The notes beneath the pieces are model-generated. The model did no database searches. It saw only the letters and a program-made list of their open reading frames with translations, and was not told the DNA's origin. Shown here one piece after another: positions 9,302 to 18,827 of a DNA stretch of 64,000 nt (position 1 is its first letter; every line of letters starts with the position of its first letter). Origin of the DNA: Deltaproteobacteria bacterium (lineage in GTDB: Bacteria; Desulfobacterota; Syntrophia; Syntrophales; JACQWR01). The stretch is taken from contig JACQWR010000007.1 of NCBI GenBank assembly GCA_016209105.1, forward strand, positions 62,001 through 126,000. Reading direction: 5' to 3'. Both the position numbers and the translations under genes were made by a program.

Positions 9302-9928
9302 ATGCAAATCAGTGGAGAGAAGCTGGGACCAGTTGAGAGCCACCACCTCTTGCGCAATCTGGTAATGCCGCGTCCGATTGCCCTGGTGAGCACGGTAAAT
9401 CAGGAAGGACGGGTAAATGTGGCCCCCTTCAGTTTTTACGGCGTTGTTTCCGTTCTGCCGCCGCTCCTGGGCATTGCCGTCGGGCGAAGGCAGGGTAAGG
9501 AGAAGGACACCCTGCTCAACATCCGGCAAACAGGGGAACTGGTGATTAACCTGGTAACGGAATCCATGGCCCAGAAAATAAACATTGCCGCCATGGATTT
9601 CCCTCCCGAGGAAAGTGAGGTCGAGCCGGCCGGTTTTTCCGTCCGCTCCGCCGTTTCGGTGCGACCGCCCCTGATTGCCGATTCCCCGGCACAAATGGAA
9701 TGCATTGTTAAAGAAATCCTAAAATTCGGCCAGGATCAGGGTGCGCACGATTACGTTATCGCTGAAGCCGTCGTGTTTCACATTAACGACAACCTCTGGA
9801 AGAATGGTCTGCCGGATTGCTTGGGAATGAATGTCCTGGGAAGGCTTGGCGACGATTACTACCACGGTATCCGGGAACCGTTTGAGATGAAACGACTGAA
9901 GTACACGGAGTGGCGCGGGAATAAGTGA
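9302..9928 (+). CDS. Flavin reductase family protein (FMN-binding split barrel)
   Basis: The product is 208 residues, normal for the family. The start follows AAGGAGGGAAACG. The FMN-binding split-barrel pattern is clear: MPRPIALVSTVNQEGRVNVA at residues 22-41, then APFSFYGVVSVLPPLLGIAV, and NIRQTGELVINLV. Members bind FMN, or reduce it with NAD(P)H, in the cytoplasm; anaerobes often use them in electron-transfer side reactions. It is alone in its transcription unit, so the partner is unknown. An R1 repeat begins at its stop codon. Confidence 0.88.
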   Translation: MQISGEKLGPVESHHLLRNLVMPRPIALVSTVNQEGRVNVAPFSFYGVVSVLPPLLGIAVGRRQGKEKDTLLNIRQTGELVINLVTESMAQKINIAAMDFPPEESEVEPAGFSVRSAVSVRPPLIADSPAQMECIVKEILKFGQDQGAHDYVIAEAVVFHINDNLWKNGLPDCLGMNVLGRLGDDYYHGIREPFEMKRLKYTEWRGNK

Positions 9929-9990
9929 AGCGCCCCGCTCTTGCGGGTGGGGATTCCCGGCAAGGAGATGTTTCCCCTCGTTCCCCGTGT
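9926..9990 (-). repeat. Partial R1 repeat, reverse orientation
   Basis: GTGAAGCGCCCCGCTC, GGGATTCCCGGCAAGGAG and then TTCCCCGTG match the right-hand hairpin and spacer of reversed R1 copies. The left-hand hairpin is eroded. Confidence 0.55.
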
Positions 9991-10024
9991 TCTTTGCCGT
10001 TCTCAATGAGTGCGCTCGGCTGCG

Positions 10025-12406
10025 CTACCATTTGAAAATCGAGAGGATGTCGGAAAAATCATCAGTCCAGGTTTTCACCGTTTTCTGCAGCCGTATTTTT
10101 CCCCAGAGGGCGCTCCGGGCCAGAGCGCCGAAGTCTGTTTCTCTCCGGGCAAGCAACACCCAGGTGGAGGCACTCTTTTCGTTCCCCAATTCCTCCCGGT
10201 CGCTTGATATCATGCATGCCAGGCCGCTGTCATCGGCAAGCCGCCCCAGGATCGGCGCGAGGTTTACATACCGGTTCGAAATATGAACGAGCAGCACACC
10301 GTCCGGACTCAGTTTGGAAAAATAGAGCGCTACGGCCTCTCTGGTAAGCAGGTGCACCGGAATTGCATCGGAACTGAACGCATCAAGGATGATGATCCCG
10401 TAGTGATGAGGGGGGGCCTTCGTCATGGTCAGTCGGGCGTCGCCCAGAATGATTCTCCAGCGGGCACGGCAATCCGTCAGGTATGAGAAGAACCCGGTAT
10501 TGATTGCGATCATTCTTACCGCCGGATCAATCTCGTAGAAGTCTATCTCCTGTCCCGCCTCCGCATAGGCAGCGATGGTGCCGGCGCCGAGACCGGTGAC
10601 GGCAATGCGTGTCTTTCTCCTGTCCCCGCTGAACTCGGAAAAAACCTGCCCCACCGGCCCCTGGGGGTGGTAGTAGGTAAGAGGGTCCGAGTGCTTGTCG
10701 GGAGTGATCCACTCCTTGCCGTGCAGCGTTGTGCCGTGGTAAAGACTCATGAATTCTCCGTCCGATGTCCGTTCCACCGTAAGAACGCCGTAAAAACTCC
10801 TTTCCCGATGGACAATATCCCGGTCAAGGTCTTTTGACACAACCAAAGTCATCAGGACGGCGGCAATACCGATTCCAAAGAGCAGGGGTCTTTTCAGGAA
10901 AACCAGCGCGCCGCAGAGCAGCGCAAGGGATCCAAAGGTGCCGATCAGGAACAGGGTCCTTGTCTTCACATCGAGAAGGGCGGCAATCGCCGCAAGGCTA
11001 AGACTGTCCGCGCGCAATGTCTTGGCAAACCAGTAGGTGAGGAGGACGAGCACGAGCGGTATTCCCACATAGAGAAGACCTTCCTTCCAGCGCCTCGGAA
11101 CGGGTATGGTTTTCCGATTCCGGACGGGCAGAAGCATGGCCCCGAGAATGAGGACGAGGGGATATTCCAAAACGGTGCTGAAGGCAACCGGCGCGATAAG
11201 GGCATTGAAGATGCCGCCGAGCACGCCGCCGATGGAAATTGAGAGATAAAATTCGGTCAGATGGTGCGTAGCCGGCCGTGACCGTGCAATTTCTCCGTGG
11301 CAGACCATGCAGTAGACAAAGAAATTCACGAGATGGAAAATAAAAACAATCCATTTCGGGATAGCGAGATCGGAGAAGGTTACAACGATGAGGGCGGTGA
11401 CCGAAAGGGGCATAAGCAGCAGCATCCCCCTGTGGACAACGGCTGGGATCCTGGCAAAGACAATGATAAAGGACAGCAGGTAAAGCGAGAGCGGAATAAT
11501 CCAGAAGAGCGGAACGGCGGCGACATCGGTGCTCAGGAAGGTTGTCACGCCAAGCATCAGGCTCGACGGCACAAAGGCAAGGAGTATCCAAGAGCACCGT
11601 CTCAGAAGCGGCAGCGGTGAATCAGCGACAATGCACGCGGCCCCCTCACTATTCCCTGTTCCCTGCCCCTCAGGTACCAGATATTTTCTGGTGAGCCATG
11701 CGCAGAGGACGGTGAATGCCAACAAGACGACATATCCCCAGGACCATGCGCGGCTTTGCTCAGCGAGCCTGAAATACGGTTCTATCACGGTGGGGTAGCT
11801 GATTAAGGCCAACATGCTGCCGAGATTGCTTGCGCTGTAGAGAAAATACGGATCTTTTGCCGACGGGTGACCGGTGTCGGCAAACCACTTCTGAAGCAGG
11901 AGTGAATTGGATGAGAGGATGAAAAAAGGCAATCCTACGGAAATCAGAAGGAGGAGCAGTATGTAGCCAATCGGGCTCCCCTCGGAAGAAGGCGCCCAAT
12001 GCCGGGAAATGGAGATCGGCAAGACGGCGCATGCCGCCACGGAGACGACAAGGTGAATGAGAATCTGCCGGTTTATCCGCGCCTTGCTGCCGGAGATATG
12101 GGCATAGTAGTAGCCCGCAAGGAGCACCGCCTGGAAGAACATCATGCAGGTGTTCCAGACGGCAGGCGTGCCGCCCAGCAGGGGAAGGATCATCTTGGCG
12201 ATTATGGGTTCGACAAGAAAGAGAAGACCGGCGCTCAGAAAAAGCGCCAGGGAAAAAATGGCCGGCAGCAGGAGAAACAATGCTCGCGTCAGCACAACGG
12301 GAAAGTCCTTTTTTCCATGAGAACGTGCGTAGTGACCGAAGGAATGTGCGGGAGCGAACCCTTTCGTGAACGCCTCCCCCTTGAGCTCGGCTTTCGGGAT
12401 ACGCAA
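10025..12406 (-). CDS. Fused multi-span membrane / spermidine-synthase-like protein
   Basis: The product is up to 793 residues. After a soluble leader of about 40 residues there are some 14 hydrophobic spans (ALFLSAGLLFLVEPIIAKMI near residue 55 is typical of this fusion family). The C-terminal 230 residues form a spermidine-synthase-type Rossmann domain with GLGAGTIAAYA (glycine-rich SAM/dcSAM loop), YEIDPAV, a GDAR motif and DAFSSDAIPVHLLT. The family is annotated as fused MFS/spermidine synthase, but its true substrate is unsettled. The start at 12406 is TTG without a clear ribosome site, so a downstream GTG or TTG could be the real start. The membrane part is not a confirmed transporter. 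Confidence 0.82.
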   Translation of the reverse strand: MRIPKAELKGEAFTKGFAPAHSFGHYARSHGKKDFPVVLTRALFLLLPAIFSLALFLSAGLLFLVEPIIAKMILPLLGGTPAVWNTCMMFFQAVLLAGYYYAHISGSKARINRQILIHLVVSVAACAVLPISISRHWAPSSEGSPIGYILLLLLISVGLPFFILSSNSLLLQKWFADTGHPSAKDPYFLYSASNLGSMLALISYPTVIEPYFRLAEQSRAWSWGYVVLLAFTVLCAWLTRKYLVPEGQGTGNSEGAACIVADSPLPLLRRCSWILLAFVPSSLMLGVTTFLSTDVAAVPLFWIIPLSLYLLSFIIVFARIPAVVHRGMLLLMPLSVTALIVVTFSDLAIPKWIVFIFHLVNFFVYCMVCHGEIARSRPATHHLTEFYLSISIGGVLGGIFNALIAPVAFSTVLEYPLVLILGAMLLPVRNRKTIPVPRRWKEGLLYVGIPLVLVLLTYWFAKTLRADSLSLAAIAALLDVKTRTLFLIGTFGSLALLCGALVFLKRPLLFGIGIAAVLMTLVVSKDLDRDIVHRERSFYGVLTVERTSDGEFMSLYHGTTLHGKEWITPDKHSDPLTYYHPQGPVGQVFSEFSGDRRKTRIAVTGLGAGTIAAYAEAGQEIDFYEIDPAVRMIAINTGFFSYLTDCRARWRIILGDARLTMTKAPPHHYGIIILDAFSSDAIPVHLLTREAVALYFSKLSPDGVLLVHISNRYVNLAPILGRLADDSGLACMISSDREELGNEKSASTWVLLARRETDFGALARSALWGKIRLQKTVKTWTDDFSDILSIFKW

Positions 12407-12448
12407 GCGAACAGGTTAATGATCGAAGATTCTCAACAGCGGACTGCC

Positions 12449-13156
12449 TCAGTTTTCCCCGACGGCGCCCGCCTCATCAAAAGGATACCGTTCATAATCA
12501 TGTCTGGCCTGATTCAGCAGAACGGTAAATCTGTCGGGATCGGTTATCTTGTAATGTCCGCCTCCGGAACGGTTGTATTCCGGATCATCAAAGCCATGCA
12601 GCATTCTCGGAATGGCGCTGAGGCCATTGGAAAAACGAAGTTTAAATTGGATTCCCTCCAATGCCGCCTCGGAAATCAGATGATCGAGAGACTCATAAAT
12701 ATCGAGCAAGGCATTGTCGTTCCGTGAATACAGGGCAAGCACCCTCCCCTTTTCCGGCCGTTCGTATATCCCCCCCAGCTTCCCGTAGAATCCATGAGCG
12801 GGATATTTCCGGATATCGCTGAATTGGTCCACGTAAGAGGTCACTAAATGATAAAGACCGACAAGGGGCGATATGAGAGACTTCCCATCCGGATACGCGG
12901 TCAAAACAACCTTGTTATGTTGAATCACCACCTCTCGGGGAAGATAGTAGCTATTATCCTTAGCCACTTCCAAGAGACGGTTTATATCATAGAGCATTTT
13001 ATTTGCCCGGACATCTTTGGGAAAGAACGTTATATAGGACCAGCCTTTGTTATTTCCTATTTTGCTCTCATACGGCTCGTTATTTTCAATCAACCATTTA
13101 AGATCACGGTGTGTATTGCTCCAGTTGATAAGCAGTCTGCGTTTTTGCCTCTCCAT
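12449..13156 (-). CDS. Conserved-looking hypothetical protein, 235 residues
   Basis: The ATG at 13156 is preceded by GGAGGTAAAGAGAACATT; the frame is open further upstream but lacks a better start. The product has no signal peptide and no membrane span. It is rich in aromatic and charged residues (SYITFFPKDV, HGFYGKLGGIYERPEKGRV, SGGGHYKITDPDRF). I recognise no domain. It lies 10 bp downstream of the small membrane gene at 13167-13517, so the two probably form an operon, perhaps continuing into the gene at 10025. Confidence 0.7.
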   Translation of the reverse strand: MERQKRRLLINWSNTHRDLKWLIENNEPYESKIGNNKGWSYITFFPKDVRANKMLYDINRLLEVAKDNSYYLPREVVIQHNKVVLTAYPDGKSLISPLVGLYHLVTSYVDQFSDIRKYPAHGFYGKLGGIYERPEKGRVLALYSRNDNALLDIYESLDHLISEAALEGIQFKLRFSNGLSAIPRMLHGFDDPEYNRSGGGHYKITDPDRFTVLLNQARHDYERYPFDEAGAVGEN

Positions 13157-13166
13157 AATGTTCTCT

Positions 13167-13517
13167 TTACCTCCGGTCGTGCGTTTCCCCGTTTTTATCC
13201 AGGAATTTTTTGATATCCCCGGGCACCGTCTTTCCCTTTTCGTAGAGATTTTTCCCCGCCGTATACGCCGCTTTCCCTTTCTCAACCACTCCGCCCGCTT
13301 CCGTTTTTGCCTTCTGCAGCGTGCCCTTCATATTTTCCCATACGTTCCCCGGAGACTTGAAATAGAAATATCCCGCCAGCGCCAGAAGAAGAACAATCAA
13401 CACGATTGCCATTTTTATGAGTTGCTTGAAGATGAAGTACACGAGCAAAAGGCCGACAAAAACCAACACCATAATTGCCAGAGGATGGATAGAGAAATAC
13501 TGCTGGATACTATCCAT
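13167..13517 (-). CDS. Small membrane protein with helical C-terminus, unknown function
   Basis: The product is 116 residues from the ATG at 13517, which follows GAGGAGTTTGGTT. Two hydrophobic stretches (about residues 12-32 and 36-54) are followed by an amphipathic, lysine-rich region with repeated EKGK/AGKN motifs, likely helical. It may be an inner-membrane anchored protein. First gene of a two-gene unit with 12449-13156. Confidence 0.7.
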   Translation of the reverse strand: MDSIQQYFSIHPLAIMVLVFVGLLLVYFIFKQLIKMAIVLIVLLLALAGYFYFKSPGNVWENMKGTLQKAKTEAGGVVEKGKAAYTAGKNLYEKGKTVPGDIKKFLDKNGETHDRR

Positions 13518-13617
13518 AACCAAACTCCTCGCAGAATAACGAAATCGAAGGAACGGCAAAGGAAAACGCGGTTCCCACGGAACGCATACCCCCCTTAAGA
13601 ACCGCTACGGGAATTGT

Positions 13618-13724
13618 GAAGCTCCCCGCTCAGAGAGCGGGCTCCCGGTAAGGAGTAATTATTTTCTTTGAGTGATCCCCTTGCCTCGTCTGGAAGGCTG
13701 GGCTTGCGGGAACCCCCCGGTCAC
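13618..13724 (-). repeat. R1 palindromic repeat, reverse orientation
   Basis: It starts GAAGCTCCCCGCTCAGAGAG, has CTCCCGGTAAGGAG and CTGGAAGGCTGGGCTTGCGG, and ends CCCCCCGGTCAC. One base is missing in the first hairpin and the second has a mismatch compared with the copy at 24205. Confidence 0.8.
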
Positions 13725-13810
13725 CGTCGCGGCTGAGAATTTACCCTAAAAACGGGTTAAAATCCAGCCCGCCTTTTGGGGATTACTGCCACAGGGAAAC
13801 CAGCAGTATG

Positions 13811-16800
13811 TTATCGGCTTAGTTCATCCCGGATTGCAATACCGATCTTTTCCAAGAGATAGGGTTTCCTGACATAGGCCCCGGCGCCCAATCTCCGGGC
13901 ATCTTTGGTTCGATCCGTTTCCGAAAAACCGCTGACAATGATAGCTTTCTGCTTCGGGTTGATTTCCAGAACCCGCCGATAGGTCTCCAGGCCATCAATC
14001 CCCGGATCCATAATCATGTCCAGAACCATCAGATCAACCGTATTGGTCTTCAGATATTCTACTGCTTCTTCTCCGCTCGAAACAGCATGAACCTTGTACC
14101 CCAGTCTCGTCAGCATTCCGGTGGCCATTTCCCGCTGATCCCGCACGTCATCCACCACCAGAATCGTTTCCCCCTTCCCCAGGTACTGCTCCATGGGTAT
14201 CTTCTTCACATCCCTGCCCGCCTGCTCACGAGTGGTGGGGAAGTAGAGCGTGAAGGTGCTTCCCTTGCCCTCTTCGCTCTGCACATCAATATAGCCGTTA
14301 TGATCCTTCACCGTACCCCAGACCACAGCCAGTCCCAGGCCTGTCCCGCTCCTCCCCATAGTCTTCTTCGTATAGAACGGCTCGAATATCTTCGGGAGAT
14401 CGTCTGCCGGGATACCTCTGCCCGTATCGGAAACCGTCAGGACGACATACTCCCCTTCCGCCACCTGATCATAGCCCCGGATGGCTTGATCGAGGTAGCA
14501 GCCCTCCGTCCGGATTACCACTTCCCCGTTTCCGGAAATTGCCTCTGCCGCGTTCGAGATTAGGTTCATCACCGTTTTTTCCAGATGGAGGGGAGAGCCT
14601 TTGATATTCAAAATTTCGTCGGAAAGGTCTGTCCGGAAGGTCACCTGGGGGTGATAGGCCTGCAATTTCTCATAGACCGGTGTCCTGAGGAAGGCAGAAA
14701 CGATACGGTTGAGATCAACCACTTCCGAAACAGCCACGCCCCTCCTGGCCAGTGTCAGGAGATCATTGATGATCGAGGCGCCCTTCTCGCTGGAGGCCAG
14801 AATCTTGCCCACATAATTTCGCAGCCGATTCCCTTCCGGGATTTCTAACTGAAGCAGTTCCGCGTAACCGGTCAGCACCCCGAGAACATTATTGAGATCA
14901 TGGGCTACCCCACCGGCGAGCGTTCCCAAGGCCTCCATCTTCTCGGCACGATGCAGGCGCTCCTCGATGTTCATGCGCTCCGTTTCCATCTGCTTGCGCT
15001 CAAGAAAAAGCTGCGCATTGGCAACGGCGCCTGCAATCTGGCCCGCAATAGTCTCCGCAAGCATTAAGTCACGTTTTGTATACGCATTTGCTATGCGGGA
15101 TCGAAAGTGAAGGACACCTATCACTTCATCCTTCGAGATTAACGGGACCGACATCTTCGACTGCATTCCGGCCCGGAATACGTTCGAGAAATCAGGATAG
15201 AGCTCCGCGACCTCTTTTTCCGTTGTCGCCTGAATAATCAGCCCGGCCCTTCTTCGCAGCATTAATTCAGTGCTTGACTTGCCTGTTAATGGAATCACGG
15301 ATCCCTGACGACGTTCTGCAACGTCAATTCCCGACGCATAAATATTGGTGAAGGTATGTTCATGGGGATTGATGGTGGTGGCCGAAACGCGATCGAATTG
15401 AATGAGCTTGCGGACCTCTTTGGCGAAACGTTCAAATACCTCATTGAGGTTTAGCGTCGAACTGATGATGCGTCCGATCTCGGCTATGATCGCATTCTTT
15501 TGCGCTAACTGCCTTGCCTCCTCTTCACTCTCTCGCAGCGCTTCCTCCACTTGCCGGCGCTCAAGAAAAAGCTGCGCATTGGCAACGGCGCCTGCAATCT
15601 GGTTGCCGACTCGTTCGGCAAGCGCCATGTTATTTTCAGAATACGCAGCGGGGTTGAACGATTGAAAGATAAGGGCTCCAATCACTTCGTCTTTTGAGAT
15701 CAACGGAATGTACATCGCCGATTGAACTCCAGACCGAATTAATGACATGCGGGGGAACTTCCTTCTCAGCTCTTCTATGTTCTTGCTGTTGATGAGCAGA
15801 ACTGACTTGGTACGCATAATTTCTTCAGTCCCTGAACCGGCTAAAGGATAAACAGCCCCCGTTCGCCCGCCCCCAATCCTATCCCCCGCAGCATACCGTA
15901 TAGAACGGGTATAATCTTTCATGTTGACACAGTTAACGGCAATTCGATTAAAAGGGATAATCGTCCTCACCTTCTCGGCGAAACGCTCATATACCTCTTC
16001 AATGTTCAGCGTTGAACTGATGATCCGCCCGATTTCGGCAATCAACTCATTTTCCTGAGCGAGCCGTTTTGCATCTTCTTTACTCTTTCGCTGCGCTCCC
16101 TCTGCCCGCCAGCGCTCGGTGACAACCGCAGCCAAAAAAAGTGAAGGAATCGCCATAGCGGCCAGGTATAACTGAACGACAATCAGGGTATCCAATGGGG
16201 ACCCGTTAAGGGAAAAGAAGGGGACCCGGCCCCCAGCAGCAAAAGGGATGGTAATTGCCGTCAGTATGACCAAGACCGAGGTCACGCCGGGCATCCCGAA
16301 ACGCAAGGCTGCCCACATGAGGAAGGGAAAAGTCAAATAGGGGAGAAACAGGGAGAGTAAAGCGGATTTCGACAGATAGCTGAAGGCAAAAAAATTCAGA
16401 AGAGCGAGCGCAATGAACAAAACAGCACTCTCAAATGCTCGTTTCAGATTCCAGGTCACCAACCGAACGTTTGCCCAAGATGCCCAACTTAAAATAAAAG
16501 GGGTCACCAAAAGATTACCCATACCGTTCGATACCGCCCACAATCTCCATGAATTCCAAAACGAGGAGGTTCCGGGAACAAGCTCAGATGCCGCTGCCGC
16601 CATTAACGACATCGAGGCGTTGCTGAGAATGACGGCCAGAATCAGAAAGCCAAACACCTCTCGAACCTCCCTGAACCTGATCGGCTCTCCCGAGAAACGA
16701 AACAACAGCCATGAACTCAGAACCGCACCGCCCGCATGCGTAAGCGCATAAATAGCGCCGACAAGAAACTGCGTGCCGGCGAGGAGCTCCACAATCAAGT

Positions 16801-17041
16801 CCGTGACGAAAAGAGCTGCCACCAGAAAAGGTCTCACGCTGCGCTTGGTTAACAGGATGGCCGAGAGAAAAATGCCTGCGGGAGGCCAGATGGCGGCAAT
16901 GCCTTCCGGCTGAAACAGCAGCGACAGACTGAACCGCGCCGTTGCGAAATAGACGAGTGCAACGGATGATACCCAAAAAACATCCGAGCCTAAAGAGAAA
17001 CGTGTAGGGAAAAACTGCCCGCTGTTGTTCTCTTCATTCAT
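13811..17041 (-). CDS. Hybrid histidine kinase (MASE1-GAF-GAF-HisKA-HATPase-REC)
   Basis: The product is 1076 residues. The first 310 form about eight membrane spans of MASE1 type (FQPEGIAAIWPPAGIFLSAI). Two tandem GAF domains (about 330-485 and 515-680) resemble each other closely, including a repeated IAEIGRIISSTLN entry helix, which points to internal duplication. The HisKA box is GGVAHDLNNVLG, the ATPase has DTGRGIP and GTGLGLAVV, and a receiver (about 958-1076, Asp1008) ends the protein. It is expected to autophosphorylate and pass phosphate to its own receiver. No output gene is adjacent. The kinase-receiver half is a paralogue of that at 6330-8969 with an unrelated sensor. Confidence 0.93.
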   Translation of the reverse strand: MNEENNSGQFFPTRFSLGSDVFWVSSVALVYFATARFSLSLLFQPEGIAAIWPPAGIFLSAILLTKRSVRPFLVAALFVTDLIVELLAGTQFLVGAIYALTHAGGAVLSSWLLFRFSGEPIRFREVREVFGFLILAVILSNASMSLMAAAASELVPGTSSFWNSWRLWAVSNGMGNLLVTPFILSWASWANVRLVTWNLKRAFESAVLFIALALLNFFAFSYLSKSALLSLFLPYLTFPFLMWAALRFGMPGVTSVLVILTAITIPFAAGGRVPFFSLNGSPLDTLIVVQLYLAAMAIPSLFLAAVVTERWRAEGAQRKSKEDAKRLAQENELIAEIGRIISSTLNIEEVYERFAEKVRTIIPFNRIAVNCVNMKDYTRSIRYAAGDRIGGGRTGAVYPLAGSGTEEIMRTKSVLLINSKNIEELRRKFPRMSLIRSGVQSAMYIPLISKDEVIGALIFQSFNPAAYSENNMALAERVGNQIAGAVANAQLFLERRQVEEALRESEEEARQLAQKNAIIAEIGRIISSTLNLNEVFERFAKEVRKLIQFDRVSATTINPHEHTFTNIYASGIDVAERRQGSVIPLTGKSSTELMLRRRAGLIIQATTEKEVAELYPDFSNVFRAGMQSKMSVPLISKDEVIGVLHFRSRIANAYTKRDLMLAETIAGQIAGAVANAQLFLERKQMETERMNIEERLHRAEKMEALGTLAGGVAHDLNNVLGVLTGYAELLQLEIPEGNRLRNYVGKILASSEKGASIINDLLTLARRGVAVSEVVDLNRIVSAFLRTPVYEKLQAYHPQVTFRTDLSDEILNIKGSPLHLEKTVMNLISNAAEAISGNGEVVIRTEGCYLDQAIRGYDQVAEGEYVVLTVSDTGRGIPADDLPKIFEPFYTKKTMGRSGTGLGLAVVWGTVKDHNGYIDVQSEEGKGSTFTLYFPTTREQAGRDVKKIPMEQYLGKGETILVVDDVRDQREMATGMLTRLGYKVHAVSSGEEAVEYLKTNTVDLMVLDMIMDPGIDGLETYRRVLEINPKQKAIIVSGFSETDRTKDARRLGAGAYVRKPYLLEKIGIAIRDELSR

Positions 17042-17211
17042 ACAAGCCGCCGTTTTGTTTTAAGAGCTATTTTTGCTGATTATTCTATCACTATCAACGT
17101 TTGGAATCTACCCAAATCCACCACCACATATTGATAAGTTCCGTGAACACCGGGAGGTATCGTAGATTTTTTTCACCTCATTTGCGGCAGGAGAGAGGAA
17201 AGCCGATAGGA

Positions 17212-17381
17212 AGAGCAGCCTCCGCACGTGTGAATTGGAGATTTTTTCGGGGCGCCCTGGCTGCGGAGCGGAGCGGCCTGCAAAGGCACTGTTTGAGCAC
17301 GTCAGTGCGAGTTTTGTCTTTGCAGCAAAGCGAGGAGTCGCAGGGTCGAAAGAATATCCTGAACGTGAAGGAGGCTGCTCT
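17212..17381. repeat. Large imperfect inverted repeat in an intergenic gap
   Basis: Outer arms AGAGCAGCCTCC (17212-17223) and GGAGGCTGCTCT (17370-17381) are perfectly complementary. Inside, CTGCAAAG (17278-17285) pairs with CTTTGCAG (17318-17325), and CACTG (17287-17291) with CAGTG (17303-17307). The arms in between are also partly complementary. It occupies the gap before mtaB and could be a decayed MITE or a structured RNA. Confidence 0.6.
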
Positions 17382-17442
17382 GCAACGTCCTCATAACTTC
17401 TCCCCAGTAAACGTGGTGGAGGATTGAGGAACCTGTTTCGCC

Positions 17443-17471
17443 TTGACAAACAGCGGCGTGCCATTTAGCAT
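17443..17471 (+). promoter_or_regulatory. Probable promoter of the mtaB operon
   Basis: TTGACA (17443-17448) and TAGCAT (17466-17471) are 17 bp apart, 40 bp before the mtaB start. Confidence 0.6.
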
Positions 17472-17510
17472 CCTCCCATCTCTCGCTTGCCGCCGGAGAA
17501 AAAGAAAGGC

Positions 17511-18827
17511 ATGACAAGGATGAAAGTTGCGGTAGCAACGCTCGGCTGCAAAGTAAATCAATATGAATCGGCGGGCATTATGGAGGCCCTCCGCATGCGG
17601 GGCTTCTCCCTCGTGCCGTTCGGCGATCCGGCCGATTTCTATATCGTCAATACCTGCACCGTCACCGGGAAGACGGATTACCAGTCAAGGCAGCTTATCC
17701 GGCGGGCAACCAGGAACAACCCCGACGCAGCGGTGATCGTTACCGGCTGTTACGCGCAGACGGCGCCGGAAGACGTAGCCTGTATCCCCGGGGTAGCCCT
17801 CGTTGCAGGAACATCGGAAAAGGAGGACATCCCGGATCTGCTGGGGGAAACATTCCCGGGAGCTCATCGCGTTTTGGTGGGAGATATCTTCACGGTCAGG
17901 AGAATATCCCCCCTGGAAGCAAAGACATTCCCCGGACACACCAGGGGATTCCTGAAGATTCAGGACGGATGCAATGCTTTTTGCAGTTACTGCATCGTGC
18001 CCTATGCCCGTGGACAGAGCAAGAGCCTTCCCGAAGGAGAGATCATGCGCCGTCTGGGGACGCTCGCAGCGGCAGGCTACCGGGAAATAGTATTGACGGG
18101 CATTCATCTGGGGGCATATGGTCAGGATCTGACCCCTCCGACAAGCCTGTTGCGTGTCCTCGAAAACAGTGAAAAGAACGAAGCGGTGGAGCGGCTCCGT
18201 TTGAGTTCGCTGGAACCGACCGAAATCCACGATGATCTGCTCGCCTTCCTGAGAAAGGCAAACCATATCTGTCACCACCTCCACATTCCTCTCCAAAGCG
18301 GCGACAGCCGGATACTTTCCCTCATGAAACGGGACTATGACGCGGAATTCTTCAGGGACCTCCTGGAAAAGATTGTTCGCGCCGTCCCCGACATTGCCAT
18401 CGGCATAGACGTCATGGTAGGATTCCCCGGAGAGCGGGAAAAAGAATTCTTCAATACCTTAAGACTGATCGAGGAACTCCCCATCGCCTACCTCCATGTT
18501 TTTCCCTATTCGGAACGGCCGGGAACCGCTGCGGCAAGCCTGCCGGGAAAGGTAGGGGAACGGGAAAAAAAGAAACGGGGCGAGATGCTAAGGAACCTGG
18601 GAAAAAAGAAAAAGGAACTGTTTGCGGAGCAATTCAAGGGTAAGGAACTCTCCGTGCTCATTGAAAGCAGGAAAGACCGGAAAACAGGCTGCCTGCAGGG
18701 GTTCTCCGGCAATTACCTCCCTCTGGCCGTTGCCGACACCACGAGAGAGCACATAAATCGCATCGTATCCGTCGTGCCGGAGGAGTATCGGGACGGGAAG
18801 CTGTTCGGAAGGATCGTGCATGACTGA
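17511..18827 (+). CDS. mtaB: tRNA (N6-threonylcarbamoyladenosine-37) methylthiotransferase, MtaB type
   Basis: The product is 438 residues. The N-terminal UPF0004 domain has three conserved cysteines (LGCKVNQYES, NTCTVT, VTGCYAQ) for the auxiliary 4Fe-4S cluster. The radical-SAM motif CxxxCxxC is in DGCNAFCSYCIVPYARG. The HLHIPLQSGDSRIL segment and a C-terminal TRAM-like region complete the family layout. It methylthiolates t6A37 in tRNAs reading ANN codons. The ATG at 17511 is preferred over an in-frame TTG at 17487 and an ATG at 17520. The 3' end overlaps rnc by 8 bp, so translation is likely coupled. Confidence 0.9.
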   Translation: MTRMKVAVATLGCKVNQYESAGIMEALRMRGFSLVPFGDPADFYIVNTCTVTGKTDYQSRQLIRRATRNNPDAAVIVTGCYAQTAPEDVACIPGVALVAGTSEKEDIPDLLGETFPGAHRVLVGDIFTVRRISPLEAKTFPGHTRGFLKIQDGCNAFCSYCIVPYARGQSKSLPEGEIMRRLGTLAAAGYREIVLTGIHLGAYGQDLTPPTSLLRVLENSEKNEAVERLRLSSLEPTEIHDDLLAFLRKANHICHHLHIPLQSGDSRILSLMKRDYDAEFFRDLLEKIVRAVPDIAIGIDVMVGFPGEREKEFFNTLRLIEELPIAYLHVFPYSERPGTAAASLPGKVGEREKKKRGEMLRNLGKKKKELFAEQFKGKELSVLIESRKDRKTGCLQGFSGNYLPLAVADTTREHINRIVSVVPEEYRDGKLFGRIVHD

